A stretch of 64,000 nt of DNA from the NCBI GenBank assembly GCA_035772405.1, contig JAYKKM010000439.1:2704501-2768500 (forward strand), given 5' to 3'. Made by a program: the position numbers and the translations under genes. Each line of letters opens with the position of its first letter. The first letter of the stretch is position 1. This DNA comes from Chrysogorgia sp. JL179-B06 (lineage: Eukaryota; Cnidaria; Anthozoa; Scleralcyonacea; Chrysogorgiidae). The notes below the pieces were generated by a model. The model saw nothing but the letters and a program-made list of their open reading frames with translations, did no database searches and was not told where the DNA came from. Shown here in pieces: positions 52,889 to 63,052 of the stretch.

Positions 52889-53731
52889 TAGCCTACGTCA
52901 TAGTCTGTGAAATTTTGAAAACCACAGACTATGAACCAGCGCCGTTAATCGTGTTCTGTGACGTAGCTACTATAAGGAATCTTTATAGTAGACCATGATT
53001 GGTCGCTTAGAAATTTTAGTTAATACGTGATATTCAATTGGTTAAGAACTACTTCCGTTTTCAATGTTTGTTGTTTACAACGGCACGAAGACAGTTCCGC
53101 CTCAACGTATTCTTTGTAAACGAAACTATTAAAAGAGTTTGCTAAAACTTTCGAAGGATGACTATTTATAGTCGGCATAATTTTGGTTCGAGGATGATCA
53201 AACAGTCGAAGAGATGCGGGAATTGAATTGTTAATCATACGATATTTCCAGGTAGCCGTCGAGTGCCGATTCTCGCTCGTTATACTGTTTCTTTTAGCTT
53301 TTGAGCTTGTCCTATTTGTCTATTAGAACTTTTTATATGATTTCTTAAACTTTTAGTGAATACTCGTTAGTTGCTATAAGCATAGACTTGCTCCAAGTCT
53401 GCCTCTAGATTGTTTCGGGTTTATTTAAAGACGTGTTTGTTTGAGAATACGGGTTTGTTTCGAGACAGGTTATTTTCAAAACATTGAAACAAACCGTCTT
53501 TGAAACCAAACCACTCTCGAAATAAACCCGTCTTCTCGAAACAAACCCGTCTTTAAATAAACCCGAAACAATCAAGAGGCAGACTTGGAGCAAGTCTATT
53601 ATAAGGCATAAGCACAATCTATAAGCATTGCGAATAATCGGCATAAATTACAGAACACACAATTTGGCTCTGATGCACAGACGCTACTTAGCGCCGCCTT
53701 TTTGCGCCCGCGAGCGTCTGTACGCAGGCTA
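52889..53731. mobile_element. MULE-like MITE with 9-bp target duplication
   Basis: Starts TAGCCTACG and ends CGCAGGCTA. ATGACGCAT occurs on both sides (52880-52888 and 53732-53740). Removing the insert restores the Pao reading frame. A 9-bp duplication points to Mutator-like transposition. The end sequence ACGCAGGCTA recurs at about 5500 and 22385. An inner foldback lies at 53385-53600. No transposase. Confidence 0.75.
53385..53600. repeat. Foldback with ~50-bp arms inside the MULE-like element
   Basis: TAGACTTGCTCCAAGTCTGC...TTTCGGGTTTATTTAAAGAC is inverted as GTCTTTAAATAAACCCGAAA...GGAGCAAGTCTA. The central part has further CGAAACAAACCCGTCTT motifs. The arm sequence CTTGCTCCAAG is itself partly palindromic. 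Confidence 0.85.
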
Positions 53732-54769
53732 ATGACGCATCGTCTAAAGAAGGGGAAAAAGGTACGTCCTTGAATAACTGTCTTCATGTAGGTCCATCTC
53801 TAAACCCAATGTTGTATGATATCTTGTTGAGATTTAGGGAGAATCGTATTGTGTTAGTTGGAGATATACAAAAGGCTTTTTTGAATATCGAGGTTGATAA
53901 GGAAGACAGAGATTACTTGAGATTTTTGTGGGTAAAGGACGCTTTAGGTAGTGATTTAGAAGTAGTTGTTTATAGATTCTGTAGGGTGGTATTTGGTTTG
54001 AATGCTTCCCCATTTTTGTTGAACGCGACGTTGAGACACCATATAGAGAGGTTTAGCGATTAGTGACCCGATGTTTGTCAGAAAGATGTTAGACAGCTTT
54101 TACGTTGATGATCTTGTGTCAAGAGGCAGACTAGCGGAAGATGTAATTGATCTGTATGAGAAGACTAGATCTAGAATGGCTGATGGGTGGATTTACGTTG
54201 AGGAAGTGGTTGACCAATGACGCAGATCTTAGGAAGCGTATGCAAAGATAACTAGATTAGACGATATTGAGACTTATGCTAAATCCAGTTTATAAGGAGT
54301 TAGAGAAGAGGGTCATTTTGAAAAGGTTTTGGGACTAAACTGGGATTGCGATGAAGACAATATCAGATTTAATTTGTCAAAACTGGCGGAAAGAGCTTAC
54401 GAAGCGAAATTTGTTAAGTATTTTAGCTGGGTTATTTGATCCCTTGGGTATAATAAGCCTTATAGTTGTTCCCATGAAGGTATTGTTTCAAGAGCTGCAT
54501 GTGTGCAGAATGTTGGATGGGATGATGAATTGGTTGATCAGAAATCAAAGAGATGTATGGAGTGGGTTAACGACTTGAAAGAAGTGAGGTCTATTACTTT
54601 AGACAGGTGAGTGTTATTGCCATCGCTATTGGCATTAGTGATCAAGTGAGTGAGAATGTTGTAGATCGTAGATGTTGAAGGAATAAACGCATTGAAAGTA
54701 TACAGTCCCAAGTTGTCTTGAAAGAGCCCGGGTACGAGCGCGGTATTTTGAGCCTCCTCGGCTAACGTG

Positions 54770-55290
54770 TTTGGCGAAAGCAAAAGTCAATTAAATGTTA
54801 GCGAAAGCAAAACTAATAAATTATGTTTTGCTTTCGCCAAACGCCATTATGCGTTTGCTTTCGCCAAACGGAGTTTATATTTCACCAAACGCCATAATAT
54901 ATGCTTTTGCTTTCGTCCAACTGCATTTATCTTTCGCCAAACGCTATTTATCTTTCGCCAAACCTTACCGAGTTTATATTTGATTTCGCGAAACGCCATT
55001 ATGATTTTGCTTTCGCTAAACGCTATTTATATTTCGCCAAACGGCATTATGCTTTTGCTTTCGCCAAACCGAGTTTATCTTTCGCCAAACAGTGTTCTAC
55101 TTTCGCCAAACAGAGTTTATCTTTCGCTAAACAGTGTTTTACTTTCGCTAAATAGAGTTTTACTTTCGCCAAACAGTGTTTTACTTTCGCTAAATAGAGT
55201 TTTACTTTCGCCAAACAGTGTTTTACTTTCGCCAAATAGAGTTTTACTTTAGCCAAACAGTATTTATCTTTCGCCAAACAGAGTTTTATT
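54770..55290 (-). repeat. ~20-bp minisatellite, right arm (inverted)
   Basis: CTTTCGCCAAACAGTGTTTTA-type units, the reverse complement of 52170-52690, ending in the shared terminal sequence. Confidence 0.95.
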
Positions 55291-55497
55291 TCAATGAGTG
55301 AGCCTCCTCGGCTTCCATATGTTAGCTATCAGTTACAAAAATATTTTTGTAGGTATGTCAGAGGCTGTTAATGAAGCTTTCATTAGATATGTAGAATGAG
55401 TTCTTAGAGTTAGTACTTCAAAAGATATTGTGGTCGGAACATTTCACTTTTGGCATGTCGTCATGGCAACCGAAATTTAAAATTATTATAACATCAT

Positions 55498-55552
55498 TTG
55501 CGTTAGGATTAGGATTTGGGTTAGGATTAGGGTTAGGATTAGGGTTAGCGAT
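55498..55552 (+). repeat. Telomere-like TTAGGG/TTAGGAT tract
   Basis: GGATTAGGGTTAGGATTAGGG and variants, about 8 units. Similar short tracts are at 21045-21090 (inverted), 47865-47910 and 60630-60655. They are embedded in repeats, so they are interstitial and not a chromosome end. Confidence 0.85.
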
Positions 55553-56250
55553 TATTTGAATTTCGGTTTGTTGATATATCGAGAAAGCGCCAATCAGACA
55601 TCACAAAATCACTGTTTGAAGGGCTTTCGCTCGAAATTGAATAGTCCTTACATAAGATATACCAATAAATTATGTGCTTTATTATAATATTGCAGAATAA
55701 CAAATGTTAATACAAATTTTGAATGGCAGATTTTATACTTTTATTTGAATTATCCATCACCATTGTTTCACTCGGTCACTTTGCAACCTCATCCACAATG
55801 GAATAATTGCAATACTTGATAATTAGCTATATAGTGAGTACCAGTACTGGTGGTAAGGATGTAAAAAAGTACAGATTATAGCTGTGTTTATACTGCAAGT
55901 CTATAGGACTAACCAGGACCAACCTGGCTGGATGCGACCTCATAGTGTAAACATACACCATACTGGCTATAACAATCAGCATTTGCGCTCATCTGATATT
56001 ATGGCATATGCCCTTCTGGCCAATGGCTTAGTGTGTCTGTTTAAATTCACCTTTGTCCTGGATAGTAGGCCTGGACAGTGCCAGTCCTAGGCTTTCAATG
56101 TATATTTTTACACAGCTTTTGAAGGATAAATACTGTATAATGTATAATTGGGTAGGTTAACAATGACTGTGTCAGGGGAACATGTTAGGATTAAACAAGT
56201 GGTATCACCCCACTGACAAGAAGCAGCTGAAAGGAATTTCATCCTGAATT
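55553..56250. other. Non-coding, no gene seen
   Basis: AT-rich. 56040-56100 (GGCCTGGACAGTGCCAGTCCTAGGC) is a small palindrome related to 49240. No exon. Confidence 0.35.
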
Positions 56251-56280
56251 AATGTATATATATATCTCTATATATATATA

Positions 56281-56315
<35 letters not shown>
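56251..56315. repeat. (TA)n/(TATC) microsatellite
   Basis: ATATATATCTCTATATATAT... low-complexity tract. Confidence 0.95.
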
Positions 56316-56317
<2 letters not shown>

Positions 56318-56941
56318 TTCTTTGTTGTATATTATGGGCTTTTGTCATTTCAATTTTTGAAATTGAGTTACCGGTACTTGAATACCATTGAAATACTGGT
56401 ACATGAATGTGCATAATTATATAATATTAATAAAAGTTAAGAAACAGAAGTCTTCTAAAAGAATAAAAGGTTTATCAGATTTATCAATTTGGTAATTAGG
56501 CAATAAGGAACATGCAGATTACATTATTACAGTAGGGTACATGTATGTACAAGGTTATGCAGTTTCGTGAATACAATTGTACTTTGAGTAAAATTATGAG
56601 TATGCCACTGTTACGGTACTGTAAACATGCATGTTGAAATTTATTATTAAAAGCATAACTGACATAATTAACTTTAATTATGTAATATATAATTAATAAA
56701 ATTATTATTTAAATTAATAATTATTAAAATTAATTATTAATTTCAATAATCAATAGTTACACAATTGGTTTCCAACCCTGCCTGCGAGACAATTGTGTCG
56801 GCAGACTTTCCCACTTGGGTTCTGTTCAGTACACTACCCACAAATTGCACCCAAAAAATAAGCAGTTTGAAAATCAGTTTGGCAATATTAAAGCCTCAAA
56901 CAGTAAGCGGGCGAGGGGTTGTTGCGTACACGTATTTCTAG

Positions 56942-57512
56942 TAAAATACACCAATACACTCAAACAATGCCGTTCTTGTGTTCGACATGCACTTATAGCT
57001 ATTTCAACACTTCAGAGGAATAGACCTTACCCATTATGACGCATGAATCTATTAGTGACTACTACTACCAGAATCCTTTTCGGTATATCTTTTGTGATGT
57101 TAAGTTGAGCAATTGTTTTCCGTCTCCCAGAGGGAGTTTAACATTAACATTTAACATTAAGTTGGGCAATTGTTAAGTTGGGCAAGGAAATCTCGCAAGG
57201 AATTATGGTAGTAGGTAGTCACTAATAGATTCGTATACGTCATAATGGATAAGATCTATTATACTGAAGTACATGTCTTTTATATGCATACGCGAGTTCC
57301 AGTTTTTAAATTATTAATAGCGCAAATATACATGTATGCCTGAGCATACCTATTTTTCTATATCAACTCTTACAGAGCACAGTATACCTTGTGTTTCCGA
57401 CGTTGCTACTTCTATTAAACTGGAAATTTCCCAGCCATGAAGGTTTATATTTCACAAAACGTCTACCAACGTTTTGCATGTTGTAGGCTACCGCAGTCTG
57501 CCACCAAGAATC
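56942..57512 (+). repeat. Dispersed repeat R1, copy carrying two insertions
   Basis: Same repeat as 23620-24010. It is interrupted by a TA-flanked MITE (57023-57256) and cut at 57512 by a BEL/Pao LTR. Sequence after the break (AGGGAGTCAGCAG at 24006) is not found downstream here. Confidence 0.75.
57023..57256. mobile_element. TA-flanked MITE with ~48-bp TIRs
   Basis: GACCTTACCCATTATGACG...AATCTATTAGTGACTAC is inverted at the right end (about 57207-57256) with a few mismatches and a 3-base indel. TA lies at 57021-57022 and 57257-57258. The R1 copy at 23770 lacks it. Confidence 0.85.
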
Positions 57513-58024
57513 CTGTGAAGAAAGCGATTTATACCGGTATTGAGCTAAACTCTGTGTCATTCCCAAGTTCTGGGAAACAATACCAGACTTCCTGTTTATA
57601 TTAATTCCCAGGACTCCCCGTGTATTATTTCTCTTGACCAATATTTCCACGTATGTTTCATGAGTTTGTGTGCTCGTATTTAATTTGTATACTCGATTTT
57701 GTGTATGCCTTCTTGTCTTACTTATTAATGTAAATGTTGTATTGTTTTGTCGTAGTTTTCACCGTAATAAAACACACGAAATAAAGAAAACACGCACCGT
57801 ATATTTTTTGGTCGACACTTCGCTTTGACAGCCGTACATCCTCGCTTTCGAACGCGACAGTGAAAAGTGGAGAGTTCATCCTATTGGAGTCCGGAGTCTT
57901 CGACAGCATGGTCCTTGAACACCAAGCGAAATTATGATGAAATAAGCAAAGAAACTCACGAAACTCTGAGTTATTTATGTATTATTGATTGGATTCAACC
58001 AAGTCCACCGTCAGCGGAACATAC

Positions 58025-58928
58025 TTAATACGCCCACAGTGCAATAATAAAATCAAAGATCACACAACCGGCAACATACGACGAAAATGCATCGCGAACG
58101 ACCCGAAGATCATCCTCACATTCTTCACAAGCTCGATAAGGACAAAAGCAATAGCCGAAGCCGCCAAGAAACAAGCGGAGTACGACCGACTCATCACTAA
58201 AAGAGAACATGAAAGAAGACAACGCGAGGCAGAAGAGCAACGAAGCCTCGAACAACGCCGCAGTACGACCGTGATGCTTGCAGCAGAATAGCCAAGAAAA
58301 ACTCATCGCCATCGAGACACAAGAAAACATCAAAACCTCCGCTGTCGTACATGACAGAACTCCACTAAAATTAACAGCCATGTATAACCCTAACCTGGAA
58401 CTAAAAGAGAGTGGAGACGTAACTATACCTACCCAAACCGATAGAGACTTGGAGTATTTACAGGCTTTCGTTACAACAAACAAGCAACTGACAGCTAGCC
58501 TAGCGAGACAAAGTCTGCCCAAATGCCACCCAGATACATTCAGCGGAGACGCCACATTATTCCACCCATGGAAGACTGCAATCAAAGCGATTATAGTAAA
58601 CGCAGAAGTCCCTCCTGAACAAGAGATTAATTATCTACGCCAGTACACAAAGAAGGACGCACAGAAACTCGTTGACAGTTATCGCAAGAGACAGCATAGA
58701 GATCCGACCGCCCTTCTGCGCGAAAAACGATTTGGAAACACGGCACTCATCACCAACACTCTTATGAAAAAGGTGATTAAAGCAGCAAAATTCAACGAAA
58801 AGGAGAAGGAAAAGCTCCCAGAGTTTGCCGATATATGCGCCGACTTGGACAGTCTACTTCAATTCCTCCCAGGTTTAACCTGCTTGAATTACCCCAACAC
58901 CATTGGCCCCATTCTGGAGAGGCGGTAA
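58025..58928 (+). pseudogene. BEL/Pao gag, frameshifted
   Basis: 58025-58290 is charged coiled-coil (KKQAEYDRLITKREHERRQR). 58278-58928 reads ASLARQSLPKCHPDTFSGDA, LFHPWKTAIKAII and LREKRFGNTALITNTLMKK, the DUF1759-type capsid region. Two frames overlap at about 58280, so one shift separates the N-terminal coil from the capsid. It stops at 58928 before the knuckles. Confidence 0.75.
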
Positions 58929-59221
58929 AAACAAGTTGCCGATTACGCTGAACACAACCAGAACGCCTATCCCGGATTTCACGATTTTCATGCAGAAACA
59001 AGCCACACTAAGAAATCATCCAAACATCATCGCTGGTACGACACAAACATCTAAAAATAGGTACTATTGCGTACAGGCGTCTACGTTTGGGGCATAATTA
59101 CTATCGTGGCAGATGTATATACTGTAGTAGTAAAACTGGAAACAATATTTGGTATTTACATTCAATCGTTGGAAGTGATTGCTATAATGATTTCAGGTGA
59201 AGGAAAATCATTACTTTACAC

Positions 59222-59770
59222 ATGAAACGGAAAACACTGGCGGAAAGAACAGAGTGGATCAAGCGAGCCAGACTTTGTTTCCTGTGCCTATCGTCGGAAC
59301 ATCAAGCTAGCAATTGTACAGCGGTCATCAGCTGTGAGAAATGTGGAAGCAGTCGTCATTACTACATACGGAGAACAGAAAAAATGGAACCGTGGAGAAG
59401 CACAGCGTGGAGATAACGACAAACTGCACCACGATCTGTCGTGCAAGGAGTGGTGGACTATCGTGTGGTAAGATTATCCTTCTTGACGTCTTTCAAGAGA
59501 AACAACCCAACCTGCCCCACAGGATCTACGCTATTATCGACGATCAAAGCAACGCATCTATGATCTCCCCCGAGTTGGCCGACGAACTTGGAGCTAACGG
59601 GCCCCGAGAGAAGTTTTTGTTTTTCACCTGCAGTGCCGAAAGGGAATTAAAATATGGCCGGGTTACTGGTCTCGTAGCAAGATCCATGGGAGGCGAACAG
59701 TTGAAGTTGCCAACGTTGACTGAGTGTAACCACATGCGAAATACCAACACCGGAAATTGCCGGTAAGTTC
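59222..59770 (+). pseudogene. BEL/Pao zinc knuckles and aspartic protease
   Basis: 59222-59416 has ARLCFLCLSSEHQASNC and ISCEKCGSSRH (two CCHC-like knuckles, the second incomplete). 59450-59766 in another frame has HRIYAIIDDQSNASMISPEL, the retropepsin active-site Asp region (IDDQS), and ARSMGGEQLKLPTLTECNH. 59770-59905 continues with LIDLNANIEILIDRDAPEPL, the Pao region after the protease. Frame changes break it. Confidence 0.75.
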
Positions 59771-60570
59771 GATCATCTAAGGAGAATTGCCGACCAGATC
59801 CCACTCATAGATCTAAACGCAAACATCGAAATTCTAATCGACCGCGATGCTCCGGAGCCGTTGAAAGTAAGAACGTCCAGAAACGGACCGAAGGGTGCTC
59901 CATGGGCATAGAAGCTCAAAAGAAGAAGTTTGCCTCGACAGAGTTGGTGGACCTGTTCATATTTCATATTACAAAGAACCATGGTTTCTTCCACGGCAAC
60001 CAGCTACCTACGACCGATTTAAAAGATTCCACACGATACGGCATCACTCTCTGTTCGAACCGCTTTGTAATCAAGGAAGAGTATGGCAGAGAAGAAATTG
60101 GAACCGACGTTTATCGCACCACCGATGACGATCATCAAGTTGTCCCAGGAAGAGATCGCAAATAACTTCGCTAATATACAACATAAAGCTTAACATGGTT
60201 TATGTATGTTCCCATTAAACGATCTTTGATTTAATATATCGCACGCGCTTGTACCTTTTAGCAACGCTTGAAAATGTTCGAAAATCTCGCGGGTGAGGTT
60301 CGTAAATCATATTTTCGTACCAATGTATGACGTCATATCACTAACTGCCATTTTCGACCACCTGTCGTTTACGACCACTTTTGCTTGGCAAGTTCTACTT
60401 TATAGATTTTCTGTTTTGTAGACGATGCCCTCTATCTAGCTTAGAAAAACTCACTCTAGTTGAGAAAAGATATTACCATTTTGGTTATTCTTTTAATCTT
60501 GCAGCCATGTTTGTCACAGCGATATTTTTGAAGCATAGGCAGCATCGCCCCCTCCCCAATTTGGGCTCTT

Positions 60571-60779
60571 ACTTCGTGTACCGGACACAGAATATTACAT
60601 CATTGAAATATTTAGTTTAAAAGTAGGGTTAGTATTCCTTTATTTCAGGGTTAGGACGAGAGTTTTTATTTGGGTTATGGGTAGGGTTTTTGTTCTTGTA
60701 AAGCTTCTGAATCCCGAGAAAATAACCTTGATGTGTCTATGACGTAGTCTGTGTCCATTGTGTGTCCGGTACACGAAGG
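60571..60779. mobile_element. Small MITE-like inverted repeat element
   Basis: CTTCGTGTACCGGACACA (about 60573-60590) is inverted at 60761-60778 (TGTGTCCGGTACACGAAG), enclosing about 170 bp with a telomere-like tract. No clear target duplication. Confidence 0.6.
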
Positions 60780-60999
60780 AGATGCTCCAATTTGTCTGAA
60801 AATTAAGTATATTTGGGAAAAAATGGCCTTGTCGTGACTCTAGAGCTATCAGCTTCGCAAAGTTTCACTCGTGACTGTTGGCGTAAGCAAGTTGCCCCAG
60901 TGTGCGGTGGCGTTTCGAGCGCTATTGTTCACGCGTGCCATCGGCACCTGATATTCAACATGTTGAACAATTTTGTGCAGGAGTGAACATTTCCTTACA

Positions 61000-61372
61000 A
61001 TGTCATACGAATACGCATGCGTAGAAGTGCTAATAGCGATCAAACATGGCCGATACTCGTCAGATGAAGAAGTTTTGCTTTTCCTTCTTTTACTGCGACG
61101 TAAAAGAAGACGTTTGAGAGCTGCTAATAGGAACATATGGACAAAGCGTTGGATTTCCCGCCGCCAAACACACGGAGCGTTTGCAAATATTGTTCATGAG
61201 CTGAGTAACGAAGACCCCGAAAAATTTAGACAGTATCACAGGTTGGATAGAGCGTCGTTCGAGCAAATTCTGAAGTTGGTATCTCCACTAATTCAAAAGA
61301 AAGATACAAAGTTGCGCAGGTCTTTAAATCCAACAGAACGACTGTCTGTGACATTACGTTTTTTGGCAACAG
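61000..61372 (+). CDS. PIF/Harbinger transposase (HARBI1-like), exon 1
   Basis: ATG at 61000, ending at a GTTAGT donor (61373), phase 1. It encodes the N-terminal helical region: LLFLLLLRRKRRRLR (basic), RWISRRQTHGAFANIVHELS, FRQYHRLDRASFEQILKLVS and LNPTERLSVTLRFLATG. The LRFLATG end followed by GETFRSLSFQYRIG in exon 2 is the diagnostic join of Harbinger transposases. The frame is undamaged. This is part of a split gene continuing at 62787 and 63671. Function: DDE transposase that, with a MADF/Myb-type partner, excises and inserts at TWA targets. A domesticated HARBI1 copy is an alternative. Confidence 0.85.
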
Positions 61373-61395
61373 GTTAGTACTTAGTGTATTCTTAT

Positions 61396-62735
61396 CGTTG
61401 ATGATGATGATAAAACTTTATTTAACCACGCTGACCCCGTCAACCGAAGCTGATTTCCACAGAGGCCAGTATGGAATCTAAACGATGTACGCCGGACATG
61501 TCCGGTGTACAAACACAAAAGTTGGCGTACACTTGGCGTACAAATAGTGGTATTTACATGTATTGGTATTGGTATTTTGGCGTACAAATTTTTAAGTCTA
61601 ATTCAAAATTGGCGTACATTTAAAAGTGCCAAATTGACGACGGTAACTTTCCAGACTGGCACAGGGGGCGTGTAAAAAGGAAGTACATAAGTATAATATT
61701 TAAAGTTATTTACAGAGTATGGATTATAATGTCAAAATTGTACAATATTAAAGTTTTCTATAAAATATGAGGTATAGTGTACAAATAGTAAATATAATTC
61801 ATGACAAAGTAATATATTTAGGGATGGACCATTAGAAAAGTGATGGGGTGGGGCAAAAGCAAAAAAAAAATGTATCCCAAGAAAAAAAATCTTCCCAAAC
61901 ATCATAAAAAAAAATTGCTGCCCAATGAAGATGGGTGCGGTTAAAAATTTCGTTTAATCTTTAAGATTCTGTAAAATTGCCTCCCAAAACACAGGAATGG
62001 CATTTCAGAGAACCTAGATTTCAAAATAACATTTTTGAGTCTGAAAATGCCATTTCCAACTATCTAGAGACTACAAATTCTCAAAACTTTGTCACTCGGT
62101 GACAACTGTTGCAAAATATTACAGATCAACTATTTATAAGTGAAAAACAAGTCAAGACTGGAAATAAAAAGTGATTATCTCAATTGTCCTGTCACAATCG
62201 ACTCACAAGTAAATGTTGTCCAGACATACTTAATTGAAAGACACAACACTTAAAAAATAATACAGAGTTCAACATTATATTTATATTGTCCAATCTTAAC
62301 TACCGGTATTATTAACAAAGGGGAAACCTATTCTATACCATAACATAAACATAACATATAAATAAAAATTAAGTGTTTTATAGTTTTGTAATAATAAATA
62401 TATAAAAATGAATGCTCACTACAACTTTTAATATGTTACTTTACATGCTATCATCTTTGGTTATTGGTCGAATTTAATTGACTTTATATTAAATTCATCT
62501 AATTTATAAACGATAAAAATGTTCACAAAAAAAAATAAAAATTTCCCCCTATATTTAGGGCTGCTTACTTTTGCCCCCATCACTTTTCTAATGGTCCATC
62601 CCTTAGAGGGTTACAGTAATATCTTATTATTGTTGAAAAATATGAGTATCAATTTTCTTTTGAAAAATCGAGAGATTTGCTCTCCCTAAATTCGTTTGGA
62701 AGAGAGTTCCATAGATGAGCACCATTTCAATTTGA
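61396..62735 (-). pseudogene. LINE 3' fragment in Harbinger intron 1, split by a MITE
   Basis: 62606-62735 (minus) reads GAHLWNSLPNEFRESKSLD, the LINE ORF2 C-terminal motif. After the MITE (61821-62602) the 3' UTR continues to about 61400 with a CTCTGTGGAAATCAGCTTCG motif, TTAAATAAAG and an (ATC)n tail. It is related to the tail at 23490-23566. A GGCGTACA-rich insert lies at about 61480-61640. Confidence 0.75.
61821..62602. mobile_element. 782-bp MITE with TTA target duplication
   Basis: Terminal inverted repeats GGGATGGACCATTAGAAAAG...(about 35 bp, one indel). TTA is at 61818-61820 and 62603-62605. A three-base TWA target with a GG-start fits PIF/Harbinger-type MITEs. It lies within the LINE fragment. 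Confidence 0.85.
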
Positions 62736-62786
62736 ATATAATTTATGACTCTATACAAACATTTATTTATCTATTTCTTCATCTAG

Positions 62787-62902
62787 GAGAAACCTTCAGA
62801 AGTCTTTCATTTCAATACCGAATTGGCGAGAGGACAATTTCAGGAATTGTCGATGAAACATGCTTGGCATTGTTCTTAGTAATGAAAGACAAGTATTTAA
62901 AG
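62787..62902 (+). CDS. PIF/Harbinger transposase, exon 2
   Basis: Acceptor TTCTTCATCTAG, donor GTATAT. It encodes ETFRSLSFQYRIGERTISGI and VDETCLALFLVMKDKYLK, the helix-turn-helix-like segment before the catalytic core. The phase-1 entry and phase-0 exit match exons 1 and 3. Confidence 0.88.
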
Positions 62903-63052
62903 GTATATATATATATAAATATATATATATTTTTATTATTATTATTTGCACATGTTTGTATTTGGTTAAATACTACAACAAAAATTATTTTAACAAAAAT
63001 GTATATGATAGTTTGATGTTCACTGCAAATCCTAGATCCTCATACTAATTGT

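Larger units (their letters stand above)
52760..54610 (+). pseudogene. Second BEL/Pao copy: fragmentary reverse transcriptase
   Basis: 52780-52887 reads IERKEGVYYLPHQAVIRRDA and TKLRVVYDA, and is then broken by the insertion 52889-53731. After it, 53740-54063 reads [34 protein letters not shown] and [19 protein letters not shown]. Later, frameshifted parts read SFYVDDLV (about 54095), GLNWDCDEDNIRFNLSK (about 54340) and LLSILAGLFDPLGIISLIVV (about 54410). The divergence from the copy at 43741 shows a different, older family member. Multiple stops and shifts. Confidence 0.8.
52138..55319. mobile_element. Foldback element with minisatellite arms and a decayed Pao core
   Basis: Both ends carry TATGGAAGCCGAGGAGGCTC followed by ACTCAT(C/T)GAAATAAAAC and then GTTTGGCGAAAG-type repeats, in inverted orientation for more than 70 bp. 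TGTTAG flanks both sides (52132-52137 and 55320-55325), a possible 6-bp target duplication. The arms (52170-52690 and 54770-55290) are ~20-bp tandem units. The centre holds a Pao reverse transcriptase remnant with a nested MULE-like element. Confidence 0.7.
51692..56941 (+). mobile_element. Candidate Helitron-like unit, 5.2 kb
   Basis: Begins TCAACGCCCATGCGCGGCAT after A and ends GCGTACACGTATTTCTAG before T, as in the two other units. It encloses the foldback element 52138-55319. The pairing of the two ends is inferred. Confidence 0.3.
57513..60180 (+). mobile_element. Third BEL/Pao copy, truncated (LTR, gag, protease)
   Basis: The LTR begins TGTGAAG exactly where R1 is interrupted. Gag, zinc knuckles and protease follow in order. 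The reverse transcriptase and 3' LTR are absent, so the element ends near 60180 by deletion. The LTR/leader boundary (about 57840-57960) is not defined, because no second LTR is present. Confidence 0.7.

Noticed and set aside
55498..55552. Chromosome end or telomere
   Set aside because: The tract is short, degenerate and embedded in sequence on both sides.
57989..58585. 186-residue minus-strand frame 58025-58585
   Set aside because: Antisense of the gag coding region; no family resemblance.
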